Below are positions 1 through 6,897 of a stretch of DNA of 11,879 nt, one piece after another. The stretch spans positions 1-11,879 of the forward strand of contig CAJMFH010000049.1 in NCBI GenBank assembly GCA_905212635.1, written 5' to 3'. The position numbers were made by a program, and so were the translations under genes. Source of the DNA: an uncultured Lachnoclostridium sp. GTDB lineage: Bacteria > Bacillota > Clostridia > Lachnospirales > Lachnospiraceae. A model generated the notes under the pieces. The model was given only the letters and a program-made list of their open reading frames with translations, was not told the origin of the DNA and did not search any database. Positions within the stretch are counted from its first letter, which is position 1. Every line of letters begins with the position of its first letter.

Positions 1-106
1 GCAGATCCAGTTTCGGCGGTGTGTCTGCATCCACAAACTGAGCCTCATCTAACAGATATAAAATCGTTTTCCAGTTTTTCTGCAATAGTTCCGCCCTCGT
101 TTCTGA
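1..106 (-). other. Unidentified open frame at left edge, cut by window end
   Basis: After the VirD4-like homology stops near position 117, a different minus-strand frame is open from just after a TAA (109-107) to the window edge. It encodes 35 residues ending LLDEAQFVDADTPPKLDL, which look more protein-like than the VirD4 frame does here. I do not recognise the family. It has no visible start codon or ribosome binding site of its own, so it may be the interior of another gene joined by a deletion, or the displaced continuation of the VirD4 gene after a frameshift. The LLDE string resembles a Walker B strand, but this is too weak to assign. Confidence 0.3.
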
Positions 107-804
107 TTATATACTCCCTTGGGACATTCCATCCATACATAGAGGAAAAGGCTCTCCAGAAACATTCGTTCCGCTCGTTCCCAAAACGGATCTTGAGAAG
201 AATTTTTAATGTTTGGGGAGTTTGTATTCTGTATCAGATTCGTTACCAGTTTGGTCACATCACTTTTATTGCGGATGTAGAGAAATGGATTAAAGTGCAT
301 ACTTTTTTCCATTTCACACAGGTTTAATGTATATACTCTGGTATCTCTCTGCTCTGACAGCCATGCTCCCAATTCTTCCACAAGGCTTCCCTTTGGATCG
401 GTATAAATATTGCAGTCATGCAGAGACAGTAAGTTGGGTGTCAGGAAAAAAGCGGTCTTACCGTCACCGCTTCCACCAACGACAAACACATTGTTGTTGC
501 GGAGCGTATCGGAATCATACCGAAACCGTACATTCTGTGACAGCACTTTATTTTCCGATGACAAACCGCCTTCCCCGTCTGCTGTCTTTGCCGCATATTT
601 TTCATTAAACTCCCGTACTTCGCCCCACTTGGCAGAACCAAATTCATTGCCCGGCATCCGGTTATGGTCACTTCTGCTATATGCCGTGAAACTTAAAACC
701 ATCCATAAAAGCCCACCGACAAACACCATACTGAGACTTTTATCGTTATATATCTTCAGGGGATGTAACAGGCACCAGACAATCTGTTCCTTCAGCTTCG
801 TCAT
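49..804 (-). pseudogene. VirD4/TraG-type conjugative coupling protein fragment, broken at both ends
   Basis: The family is the hexameric inner-membrane ATPase that feeds relaxase-bound DNA to the type IV secretion channel during conjugation. The visible fragment has one membrane segment (about genomic 682-732), the family motif FGSAKWG, a Walker A loop GGSGDGKT (454-477), then TDPKGSL, FNPF and DPFWERAER, all in VirD4 order. Recognisable sequence stops at WMECPK (118-135); the next 22 residues are Arg/Lys/Cys-rich and end at TAG. Full-length relatives run to roughly 600 residues, so about half is missing, including the Walker B region. The same frame stays open upstream to an ATG at 885, but that ATG lies in the rpsU terminator and has no ribosome binding site. 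I therefore start at the internal ATG at 804, which also lacks a convincing binding site. Most likely a relic of a decayed ICE. Confidence 0.72.
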
Positions 805-840
805 TTCCACATCTATGATATACAATCCGCTTAAACAGTA

Positions 841-880
841 AAATAAGAAAGGAGGTATCCGACTGAGTCGAACAACCTCC
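841..880 (-). terminator. Rho-independent terminator of rpsU
   Basis: On the minus strand, 14 bases after the rpsU stop, GGAGGT (880-875) pairs with ACCTCC (856-851). The inner arms TTCGACT and AGTCGGA also pair, and a TTTCTTATTT tract follows (850-841). This is a strong hairpin plus U-tract in the right place and orientation. It overlaps the upstream end of the VirD4-like open frame, which argues that the frame there is not translated. Confidence 0.85.
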
Positions 881-893
881 TTCATATGTGCAA

Positions 894-1070
894 TTATTTA
901 AATTTTCTTTTACGAGCAGCTTCAGACTTTTTCTTACGTCTTACGCTTGGTTTCTCATAATGCTCTCTCTTACGAATTTCCTGCTGGATTCCTGCTTTTG
1001 CACAGTTTCTCTTGAAACGACGCAATGCGCTATCCAATGATTCGTTTTCTTTAACGATTACATTTGACAT
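894..1070 (-). CDS. rpsU: 30S ribosomal protein S21
   Basis: A 58-residue, very basic protein starting MSNVIVKENESLDSALRRF and ending in a Lys/Arg-rich tail (RRKKKSEAARKRKFK), which is the full length and layout of bacterial S21. S21 joins the small subunit near the anti-Shine-Dalgarno end of 16S rRNA and helps initiation. The ATG at 1070 is preceded by GGAGGGAGG (1082-1090), about 13 nt upstream. An in-frame ATG at 1118 would add 16 residues not found in the family and lies upstream of that binding site, so it is rejected. The gene has its own promoter and terminator. It lies 124 nt downstream of alaS, with no terminator visible between them, so read-through from alaS may add to its expression. 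Confidence 0.96.
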   Translation of the reverse strand: MSNVIVKENESLDSALRRFKRNCAKAGIQQEIRKREHYEKPSVRRKKKSEAARKRKFK

Positions 1071-1092
1071 AGTATCACACCTAACCTCCCTC

Positions 1093-1121
1093 CAGTTGTA
1101 AGATTGTGCAAAATACAACTG
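1093..1121 (-). promoter_or_regulatory. Leader hairpin next to the rpsU ribosome binding site
   Basis: In the rpsU 5' leader the minus strand has CAGTTGT (1121-1115), a 15-nt spacer, then ACAACTG (1099-1093). This is a perfect 7-bp inverted repeat that ends immediately before the GGAGGGAGG binding site. A hairpin here could affect ribosome access or bind a ribosomal protein. Ribosomal protein leaders often do this, but I know of no matching described motif, so the role is inference. Confidence 0.4.
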
Positions 1122-1148
1122 TTTGGGTATTTTTTCGCACTAACACAT

Positions 1149-1176
1149 ATTATAACACAAATTTGGAAAACGTCAA
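1149..1176 (-). promoter_or_regulatory. Sigma-A promoter of rpsU
   Basis: On the minus strand TTGACG (1176-1171) is followed by a 16-bp spacer and a perfect TATAAT (1154-1149). The start would fall near 1142, giving a leader of about 70 nt that contains the 1093-1121 hairpin. The -35 box begins only 18 bases after the alaS stop codon. Confidence 0.8.
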
Positions 1177-1194
1177 CTACTTTTGGCGATTTTT

Positions 1195-3834
1195 TCATCC
1201 AATCTGCGAAATAATTACTTCTTTGGCCTTTTTCAATGCATCCGGAATGCCTGCCGGGTTCTTTCCACCTGCCTGAGCCATGTTTGGACGACCACCGCCG
1301 CCGCCACCGACAAGGGATGCCACTTCTTTGATCAGATTACCGGCATGTGCCCCTTTCTTGATCGCACCTTCTGTCGCTGTCGCCATCAGGTTTACTTTTC
1401 CATCGTTTTCCGTTGCATACAGAATCACAGCTTCGCCGAGTTTCTGTTTTGCTTCATCGCCAAGATCACGCATTCCATTCATATCTACGCCGGACAATGC
1501 TTTGACAAGAACTTTGATGCCGTTTACATCTTCTGCCTCGCTTGTCACATCACCCGCAGCAACCTTCGCGATTTTTGCTTTCAATTTATCATTTTCTTTA
1601 GAAAGTGTTTTTACTTCTTCCTGCAATGCAGTAATTCGTTTTACTACATCTGCCGGGCTGGTTTTCAGCAGTGCCGCTGCTTCTTTCAACGTCTCTTCCA
1701 CCTGATTGAAGTGAGCGATAAGGCCTGCGCCCGTAAGTGCCTCAATACGGCGCACTCCGGCAGCCACACCACTTTCTGATACAATCTTAAAGGCTGAAAT
1801 ATTACTTGTATTCTTCACATGAGTACCACCACAAAGTTCCGAACTAAAATCACCCATCTGAACAACGCGGACGGTGTCACCGTATTTTTCTCCGAAAAGA
1901 GCCATTGCTCCGGTTTTCTTTGCCTCTTCAAGTGTCATTTCATTGGTTACCACATCCAGACCATTCTGAATTTCCTGATTTACAATTTCTTCCACTTTTG
2001 CAATTTCTTCCGGTGTCATTGGCGAGAAATGTGTAAAGTCAAAACGGAGTTTATCCGGATCTACCAGGGATCCTGCCTGCTCTACATGATTTCCAAGCAC
2101 CATACGAAGAGCTTTCTGCATCAAGTGTGTTGCACTATGGTTGTTGGCAATGAGATTTCTGCGGGCTTCATCCACCTCAAGAGTAACCGTCTCTCCGACT
2201 TTAATGCTGCCTTTTGTCATCTTGCCAACATGACCGATCTTGGTTCCCTGCAATTTAATCGTATCTTCTACGACAAATTCTGCATTCGCTGTGCGGATCA
2301 CACCGGTATCGGCAACCTGTCCACCCATTGTCGCATAAAATGGGGTTTCTTCTACGAGAATGGTTCCTTCCATGCCCTCTTTTAACTCATCCACCAACGC
2401 ATCCGCCGTTGTCAAAACAGTTACTTTGGAATCATGCGTAAGGTCATGATATCCGACAAATTTACTCTCAATGGCTGCATCGATCGACTGATAAATCGTA
2501 ACATCCGCACCCATGTAGTTTGTCTCTTCGCGGGCGTCTCTTGCTTTCTGACGCTGTACTTCCATCGCTTTTTTGAATCCTTCTTCGTCCACGGTGAATC
2601 CTTTTTCTTCCAGAATTTCAATCGTAAGATCGATCGGGAATCCATACGTATCGTATAATTTGAATGTATTTTCACCGGAAAGAACCGTCTTCTTCTCTGT
2701 TTCCATCTCAGACATCATGTCATTTAAAATCGACAATCCCTGATCAATGGTCTTATTGAAGTTTTCCTCTTCCGTAGCGATCAGTTTCAGAATATAATCT
2801 TTTTTATCTGCCAGTTCCGGATAACCGTCCTTGGACTCACGAATTACAACCTCACTCAATTTGGCAAGGAATGCACCTTTGATGCCAAGCAGTCTGCCAT
2901 GACGTGCTGCACGGCGGAGCAGACGGCGGAGAACATAACCACGTCCTTCATTGGATGGCATGATACCGTCGGAAACCATAAATGTTACCGAACGGATATG
3001 GTCTGTGATCACACGGATGGAAACATCTTTTTTGTATTCCGTCTCATACTCTACATTGGCATATTTGCAGACTTCGTCGCGGATGGCTTTGATCGTATCT
3101 ACATCAAAAATGGAATCCACATCCTGCATTACGGTAGCCAGACGCTCCAATCCCATACCGGTATCAATGTTTTTATTTTCAAGTTCTTCATAGTTGCCAT
3201 TTCCATCATTATTGAACTGGGTAAATACGTTGTTCCAGATCTCGATATAGCGGTCACAGTCACAGCCTACCGTACATCCCGGTTTTCCACAGCCGTATTT
3301 TTCTCCACGATCATAATAAATTTCCGAACAAGGACCACAAGGACCTGCGCCATGCTCCCAGAAATTGTCTTCTTTTCCAAAACGGAAGATACGGTCTTTG
3401 TCTACACCGATTTCTTTATTCCAAATGTCAAACGCCTCATCGTCGTCCTGATAAACAGACGGATACAAACGGTCTGCCGGAATCTCCAATGTTTTTGTCA
3501 AAAATTCCCAAGACCACGCAATGGCTTCATGTTTGAAATAATCTCCAAATGAAAAGTTTCCAAGCATTTCAAAAAATGTACCATGACGGGCAGTCTTTCC
3601 TACATTTTCGATATCACCGGTACGAATACATTTCTGACAGGTTGTCACGCGGCGTCTCGGTGGAATCTCCTGACCGGTAAAATATGGCTTCAATGGCGCC
3701 ATACCGGCATTGATCAAGAGAAGACTCTTGTCATTTTGAGGGATCAATGAAAAGCTCTTCATCACAAGATGACCTTTGCTTTCAAAAAAATCCAGATACA
3801 TTTTCCTAAGTTCATTCAATCCATATGGTTTCAT
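1195..3834 (-). CDS. alaS: Alanine--tRNA ligase
   Basis: An 879-residue, full-length AlaRS that charges tRNA-Ala in the cytoplasm and clears mischarged tRNA. The class II catalytic core occupies roughly residues 1-240 and includes the RRRVTTCQKCIR and ARHGTFFEMLGNFSFGDYF regions. The tRNA-recognition part follows to about 450. The editing domain shows the zinc ligands HSATH (H566, H570) and CGGTH (C668, H672). A coiled coil near 735-757 precedes the C-Ala domain, which ends with the Gly-rich GGGGGGRPNMAQAGG. A cysteine-rich insert after GPCGPCSEIYYDRGEKY (about 182-193, CGKPGCTVGCDC) is typical of clostridial AlaRS and may bind metal. The ATG at 3834 has AAGGAGG about 7 nt upstream. A promoter lies just upstream and the leader is about 60 nt, too short for a T-box. 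Confidence 0.98.
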   Translation of the reverse strand: MKPYGLNELRKMYLDFFESKGHLVMKSFSLIPQNDKSLLLINAGMAPLKPYFTGQEIPPRRRVTTCQKCIRTGDIENVGKTARHGTFFEMLGNFSFGDYFKHEAIAWSWEFLTKTLEIPADRLYPSVYQDDDEAFDIWNKEIGVDKDRIFRFGKEDNFWEHGAGPCGPCSEIYYDRGEKYGCGKPGCTVGCDCDRYIEIWNNVFTQFNNDGNGNYEELENKNIDTGMGLERLATVMQDVDSIFDVDTIKAIRDEVCKYANVEYETEYKKDVSIRVITDHIRSVTFMVSDGIMPSNEGRGYVLRRLLRRAARHGRLLGIKGAFLAKLSEVVIRESKDGYPELADKKDYILKLIATEEENFNKTIDQGLSILNDMMSEMETEKKTVLSGENTFKLYDTYGFPIDLTIEILEEKGFTVDEEGFKKAMEVQRQKARDAREETNYMGADVTIYQSIDAAIESKFVGYHDLTHDSKVTVLTTADALVDELKEGMEGTILVEETPFYATMGGQVADTGVIRTANAEFVVEDTIKLQGTKIGHVGKMTKGSIKVGETVTLEVDEARRNLIANNHSATHLMQKALRMVLGNHVEQAGSLVDPDKLRFDFTHFSPMTPEEIAKVEEIVNQEIQNGLDVVTNEMTLEEAKKTGAMALFGEKYGDTVRVVQMGDFSSELCGGTHVKNTSNISAFKIVSESGVAAGVRRIEALTGAGLIAHFNQVEETLKEAAALLKTSPADVVKRITALQEEVKTLSKENDKLKAKIAKVAAGDVTSEAEDVNGIKVLVKALSGVDMNGMRDLGDEAKQKLGEAVILYATENDGKVNLMATATEGAIKKGAHAGNLIKEVASLVGGGGGGRPNMAQAGGKNPAGIPDALKKAKEVIISQIG

Positions 3835-3869
3835 GTGGGTCCTCCTTCTATGTCAATACATAATTATCC

Positions 3870-3904
3870 AAATAAAGACGTACGCAAAACGCACGTCTTT
3901 ATTT
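3870..3904 (-). terminator. Terminator hairpin after the proB-proA operon
   Basis: On the minus strand AAATAAAGACGTGCG (3904-3890) pairs with CGTACGTCTTTATTT (3884-3870) around a TTTTG loop. There is one G.T position, which pairs in minus-strand RNA but would be an A.C mismatch in plus-strand RNA. The arm ends in TTTATTT, so it can serve as a U-tract. It lies about 53 nt after the proA stop. Its upstream arm overlaps the -10 box of the alaS promoter. Confidence 0.65.
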
Positions 3905-3929
3905 TAGTCTTTTTCCGCTATTTTGTCAA
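3901..3929 (-). promoter_or_regulatory. Sigma-A promoter of alaS
   Basis: The minus strand has a perfect TTGACA (3929-3924), a 17-bp spacer and TAAAAT (3906-3901). The expected transcription start is near 3894, leaving a leader of about 60 nt before the alaS ATG. The start falls inside the left arm of the 3870-3904 hairpin, so transcripts from this promoter would lack most of that arm. Confidence 0.75.
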
Positions 3930-3957
3930 CGTCTTTATGACTTTGTAAGTATACTGT

Positions 3958-5202
3958 TTATTTCCGAATCTGTCCATTTCCCAAAATAATATATTTGGTG
4001 CTGGTAAGTGCCAAAAGCCCCATCGGTCCTCTGGCATGCAGTTTCTGTGTACTAATTCCAATCTCTGCGCCAAACCCAAACTCAAAACCGTCGGTAAAAC
4101 GTGTCGATGCATTGATATAAACCGCCGCCGCATCAATTTCATTTAAAAAGCGCATGGAACTTTCATAATCTTTCGTAATGATAGATTCCGAGTGTCCTGT
4201 ATTATACTTATTAATGTGTGCAATTGCCGTATCAATGTCCGGAACCACTTTCATGGATATGATACGGTCAAGATATTCTGTTCCATAATCTTCCTCTGTC
4301 GCAGGAACGATCTTTGCATCGTATTTTCGCGAAATTTCATCCCCACGGATCTCAACATCATGGGCATACAACGCTTTGCAGATTTCCGGAATGGCTTTCT
4401 CTGCGATGGCTTCATGGATTACCAGGGATTCACAGGCATTGCAGACTCCCAGTCGCTGTGTCTTTGCATTTACAATGATGTTTACTGCCATTTCGATATC
4501 TGCCGTCTCATCGACATAGACATGGCAGTTTCCGGTTCCTGTCTCAATGACCGGAACAGTACTCTTTTCCACTACCGTATGTATCAGCCCTGCGCCTCCG
4601 CGTGGGATAAGCAGATCCATATATTGGTTAAGGCGCATAAATTCCTGCGCTGTCTCTCTGGAAGTATCTTCCAATACCTGAATGGCATCTGCCGGAAGAC
4701 CGGCTGTATCAAGTGCTTCCCGAATCACATTACAGATTGCCAGATTCGAATGGATTGCGTCGCTGCCGCCGCGAAGGATTACCGCATTCCCTGTCTTAAA
4801 ACAGAGGGCAAATGCATCTGCGGTCACATTTGGGCGGGATTCATAAATGATTCCGATCACTCCCATCGGCACACGTTTCTGTCCGATCTGAAGTCCGCTC
4901 GGTGTCGTTTTCATGGAGATCACTTCTCCTACCGGATCTGTCAACGCAACGACCTGACGGATTCCTTCCGCCATTCCCTCAATCCGGTCTTCGGTCAGAC
5001 GAAGCCGGTCAAGCAGTGCCTCCGACATATGATTTTTTTTTGCTTCTTCGATATCCTGATCATTTGCAGCTAATATGTACTCTGTTTTCGCCGTTAATGC
5101 TTTGGCTACCGCCGAAAGTCCTTTATTTTTTTCTGTTACCGTCATACGGTTCATAAGAACCGATGCCTGCTTTGCTGCTGCGCCAATTTCATTTAATGTC
5201 AT
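3958..5202 (-). CDS. proA: Gamma-glutamyl phosphate reductase
   Basis: A 414-residue NADPH-dependent enzyme that reduces gamma-glutamyl phosphate to glutamate 5-semialdehyde, the second step of proline synthesis. It has the aldehyde-dehydrogenase fold with family motifs GVIGIIYESRPNVTADAF (about 114-131), ILRGGSDAIHSN, IPRGGAGLI, and QRLGVCNACESL, in which C254 is the expected catalytic cysteine. The C-terminus keeps FGFGAEIGISTQKLHARGPMG. Length is normal for ProA. The ATG at 5202 has AAAGGAAACAAGG just upstream, in a 25-nt gap after the formyltetrahydrofolate cyclo-ligase gene, so it is the last gene of the same operon as proB. The product of ProB is passed directly to ProA, often within a complex, which fits shared transcription. 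Confidence 0.97.
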   Translation of the reverse strand: MTLNEIGAAAKQASVLMNRMTVTEKNKGLSAVAKALTAKTEYILAANDQDIEEAKKNHMSEALLDRLRLTEDRIEGMAEGIRQVVALTDPVGEVISMKTTPSGLQIGQKRVPMGVIGIIYESRPNVTADAFALCFKTGNAVILRGGSDAIHSNLAICNVIREALDTAGLPADAIQVLEDTSRETAQEFMRLNQYMDLLIPRGGAGLIHTVVEKSTVPVIETGTGNCHVYVDETADIEMAVNIIVNAKTQRLGVCNACESLVIHEAIAEKAIPEICKALYAHDVEIRGDEISRKYDAKIVPATEEDYGTEYLDRIISMKVVPDIDTAIAHINKYNTGHSESIITKDYESSMRFLNEIDAAAVYINASTRFTDGFEFGFGAEIGISTQKLHARGPMGLLALTSTKYIILGNGQIRK

Positions 5203-5227
5203 ATCCTTGTTTCCTTTCTATTTTGAA

Positions 5228-5830
5228 TCATTTTCGCTTCCTGATTTCTTTTTCTGTCACGATCACATCGGGTTTTACGTCACAACGTTCCCCGGGGATC
5301 AATATCATCTTCTGCTCCGAAAAAGCGGCAAAAACCGTTATAAAATCAAGTGCTTTCCATTCCTTCTCATAGCAGTTCAGATAACGGTCATAATAACCGC
5401 CGCCATATCCCATCCGGTATCCTCTGGCATCGTATGCCGTTCCCGGCATGATCATAAGCACTTTTTTCTGCTCTTCCTTTACCCTTTCAAAAGAAAATTC
5501 GGGTTCTTCCCCGGTTGGCTCCCATATTTTCTGATAACCACGTCTTAATTTCGAAAGATCCGTGACCTCAAAAAAGCGGATTTGTTTTTCTTTCACATAA
5601 GTTTTTGGCAAATACAATTTCTTACCCTGAGCGAGTACCGCCTGATTCAGCGCATCGACTTCCACTTCTGAGCGAAAAGCATGGTATGACAGTACGATAT
5701 CTGCCTCTTTAAACCAGTCTGCCGCCAAAATGTTTTTTACAATTTCTTCCGATTTTTGTTGTCGGCTTTCTTCGTCAATGGAATCTCTTGTTTCCACTGC
5801 TTTTTTTCTCACTTTTTCCTTACTGATCAT
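5228..5830 (-). CDS. 5-formyltetrahydrofolate cyclo-ligase (MTHFS/YgfA family)
   Basis: A 200-residue cytoplasmic enzyme that uses ATP to convert 5-formyl-THF to 5,10-methenyl-THF, returning a stored folate form to one-carbon metabolism. The signature MPGTAYDARGYRMGYGGGYYDRY spans about residues 128-150 (written here as MPGTAYDARGYRM then GYGGGYYDRY). The N-terminal half carries the basic KEKVRKKAVETRDS helix and YLPKTYVKEKQIRF, the expected substrate and ATP side. Length is normal for the family. Its ATG overlaps the stop of the DUF896 gene by one base (TAATG), so translation is probably coupled. No direct chemical link to proline synthesis is known to me; co-transcription with proB and proA probably reflects growth-linked expression. 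Confidence 0.93.
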   Translation of the reverse strand: MISKEKVRKKAVETRDSIDEESRQQKSEEIVKNILAADWFKEADIVLSYHAFRSEVEVDALNQAVLAQGKKLYLPKTYVKEKQIRFFEVTDLSKLRRGYQKIWEPTGEEPEFSFERVKEEQKKVLMIMPGTAYDARGYRMGYGGGYYDRYLNCYEKEWKALDFITVFAAFSEQKMILIPGERCDVKPDVIVTEKEIRKRK

Positions 5831-6057
5831 TATTTTTCGTCCCTCACTTCAACCGCTTTTTTCGATCTGAGTGGATGGATACTTCCATCTTTTTCCTGTA
5901 TCGACACATTGGCAAGACTCGCACGCAGGTTATTTCTCACGGATTCAATATATTCCGCACGCAGAAGCGCCTGCTCTTTCGCCTCTTCTTCTGTCAATGT
6001 ACCGGCTTTTTTCTTTTTATATAATTCATTGATTCTTGCAATCTTTTTATCGTCCAT
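5830..6057 (-). CDS. DUF896 (YnzC-like) small protein
   Basis: A 75-residue charged, helical protein. The N-terminus MDDKKIARINELYKKKKAG, followed by LTEEEAKEQALLRAEYIESVRNNLRASLANVSIQEKDG, is the DUF896/UPF0291 signature: two antiparallel helices then a short tail. The molecular function of this family is not established. Bacillus YnzC sits in an SOS-induced operon, but I see no LexA-like site here and the gene is inside a proline/folate operon. It starts 6 nt after the proB stop, with AGGAG overlapping that stop, and ends overlapping the next start codon by one base. Confidence 0.9.
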   Translation of the reverse strand: MDDKKIARINELYKKKKAGTLTEEEAKEQALLRAEYIESVRNNLRASLANVSIQEKDGSIHPLRSKKAVEVRDEK

Positions 6058-6063
6058 AATCTC

Positions 6064-6897
6064 CTATCTCCGATTCAAGTATTCTTTTAAGTGAAAATGT
6101 CTGGTGCGGTGTTCTTTAAATACCGTACCAATCTCTTTACCTGACATCAATGTCAGAATATTTTCCATATTGTCTCCGTTGATAATCGCCATATCCGCTC
6201 CGGCATCATTGGCAATACCGGCTGCTGAGATCTTTGAACTCATGCCCCCTGTACCAAAGGACGTTGTGGGACCTTTCGCCATCTCAATCATTTCGTCACT
6301 GATCCGCTCCACATAAGGAATAAGTTCTGCCTCCGGATTCCGGTTCGGATCATCCGTATAAAGCCCATCAATATCGCTGAGCAGTACAAGCATATCTGCT
6401 CCTGCGATTGCGGCAACAACAGCGGAAAGTGTATCATTGTCACCAAATTCAATCTCGTCGATCGCTACCGTATCGTTTTCATTTACGATAGGAATCGCAC
6501 CCAACGACAACAATTCCTCGAACGTATTACGTGCATTATGACGGCTCGTGTCATTTTCAATGGTAAATTTTGTCATAAGAATCTGTGCCGTATACTGATT
6601 GTATTCAGAAAATAATTTCTGGTAAACGGTCATCAGACGGCTCTGTCCGATTGCGGCACACGCCTGTTTCAGACTTGTTGTATCGGGCCGCTTGGTAAGT
6701 CCAAGTGCTTTTCTTCCGACTGCAATCGCACCGGAAGATACCACGATAATATCTTTTCCCTGATTGTGCAGATCGGTCAGAATGCGCACAAATTTTTCCA
6801 GTTTTACCAGATCGAGTCCGCCGGTCTCTTCATGTGTGATCGTTGAACTTCCCACTTTAAATACAATACGTTTTTTATCCTTAAATGCCTCTCTCAT
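6064..6897 (-). CDS. proB: Glutamate 5-kinase, short form without PUA domain
   Basis: A 277-residue amino-acid kinase that phosphorylates glutamate, the first and usually feedback-regulated step of proline synthesis. It shows IVFKVGSSTI (11-20), VVSSGAIAVG (52-61), VNENDTVAIDEIEFGDNDTLSA (written as VNENDTVAIDE and FGDNDTLSA, 138-159), LLSDIDGLYT and FGTGGMSSKISAA, covering ATP and glutamate sites. The protein ends soon after the kinase domain, whereas E. coli ProB is about 367 residues with a C-terminal PUA domain; PUA-less forms are known in other bacteria. The start at 6897 shares a base with the stop of the preceding FAD gene (TAATG) and has AGAAAGGAAAG before it. A longer in-frame start at 6993 would add 32 residues unlike ProB and overlap the upstream gene, so it is rejected. 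Confidence 0.96.
   Translation of the reverse strand: MREAFKDKKRIVFKVGSSTITHEETGGLDLVKLEKFVRILTDLHNQGKDIIVVSSGAIAVGRKALGLTKRPDTTSLKQACAAIGQSRLMTVYQKLFSEYNQYTAQILMTKFTIENDTSRHNARNTFEELLSLGAIPIVNENDTVAIDEIEFGDNDTLSAVVAAIAGADMLVLLSDIDGLYTDDPNRNPEAELIPYVERISDEMIEMAKGPTTSFGTGGMSSKISAAGIANDAGADMAIINGDNMENILTLMSGKEIGTVFKEHRTRHFHLKEYLNRR

Noticed and set aside
805..885. ATG at 885 as the start of the VirD4-like gene
   Set aside because: It lies in the rpsU terminator hairpin region, has no ribosome binding site, and the added residues are the terminator read as codons.
1183..1779. Plus-strand open frame of 198 codons opposite alaS
   Set aside because: It is antisense to a certain gene, rich in Cys/Phe/His and without a binding site; the same applies to the other plus-strand frames over proA, the FAD genes and the hydrolase.
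3835..3957. T-box riboswitch upstream of alaS
   Set aside because: The predicted leader is only about 60 nt, and no T-box sequence (TGGNACCGCG) or specifier stem is visible.
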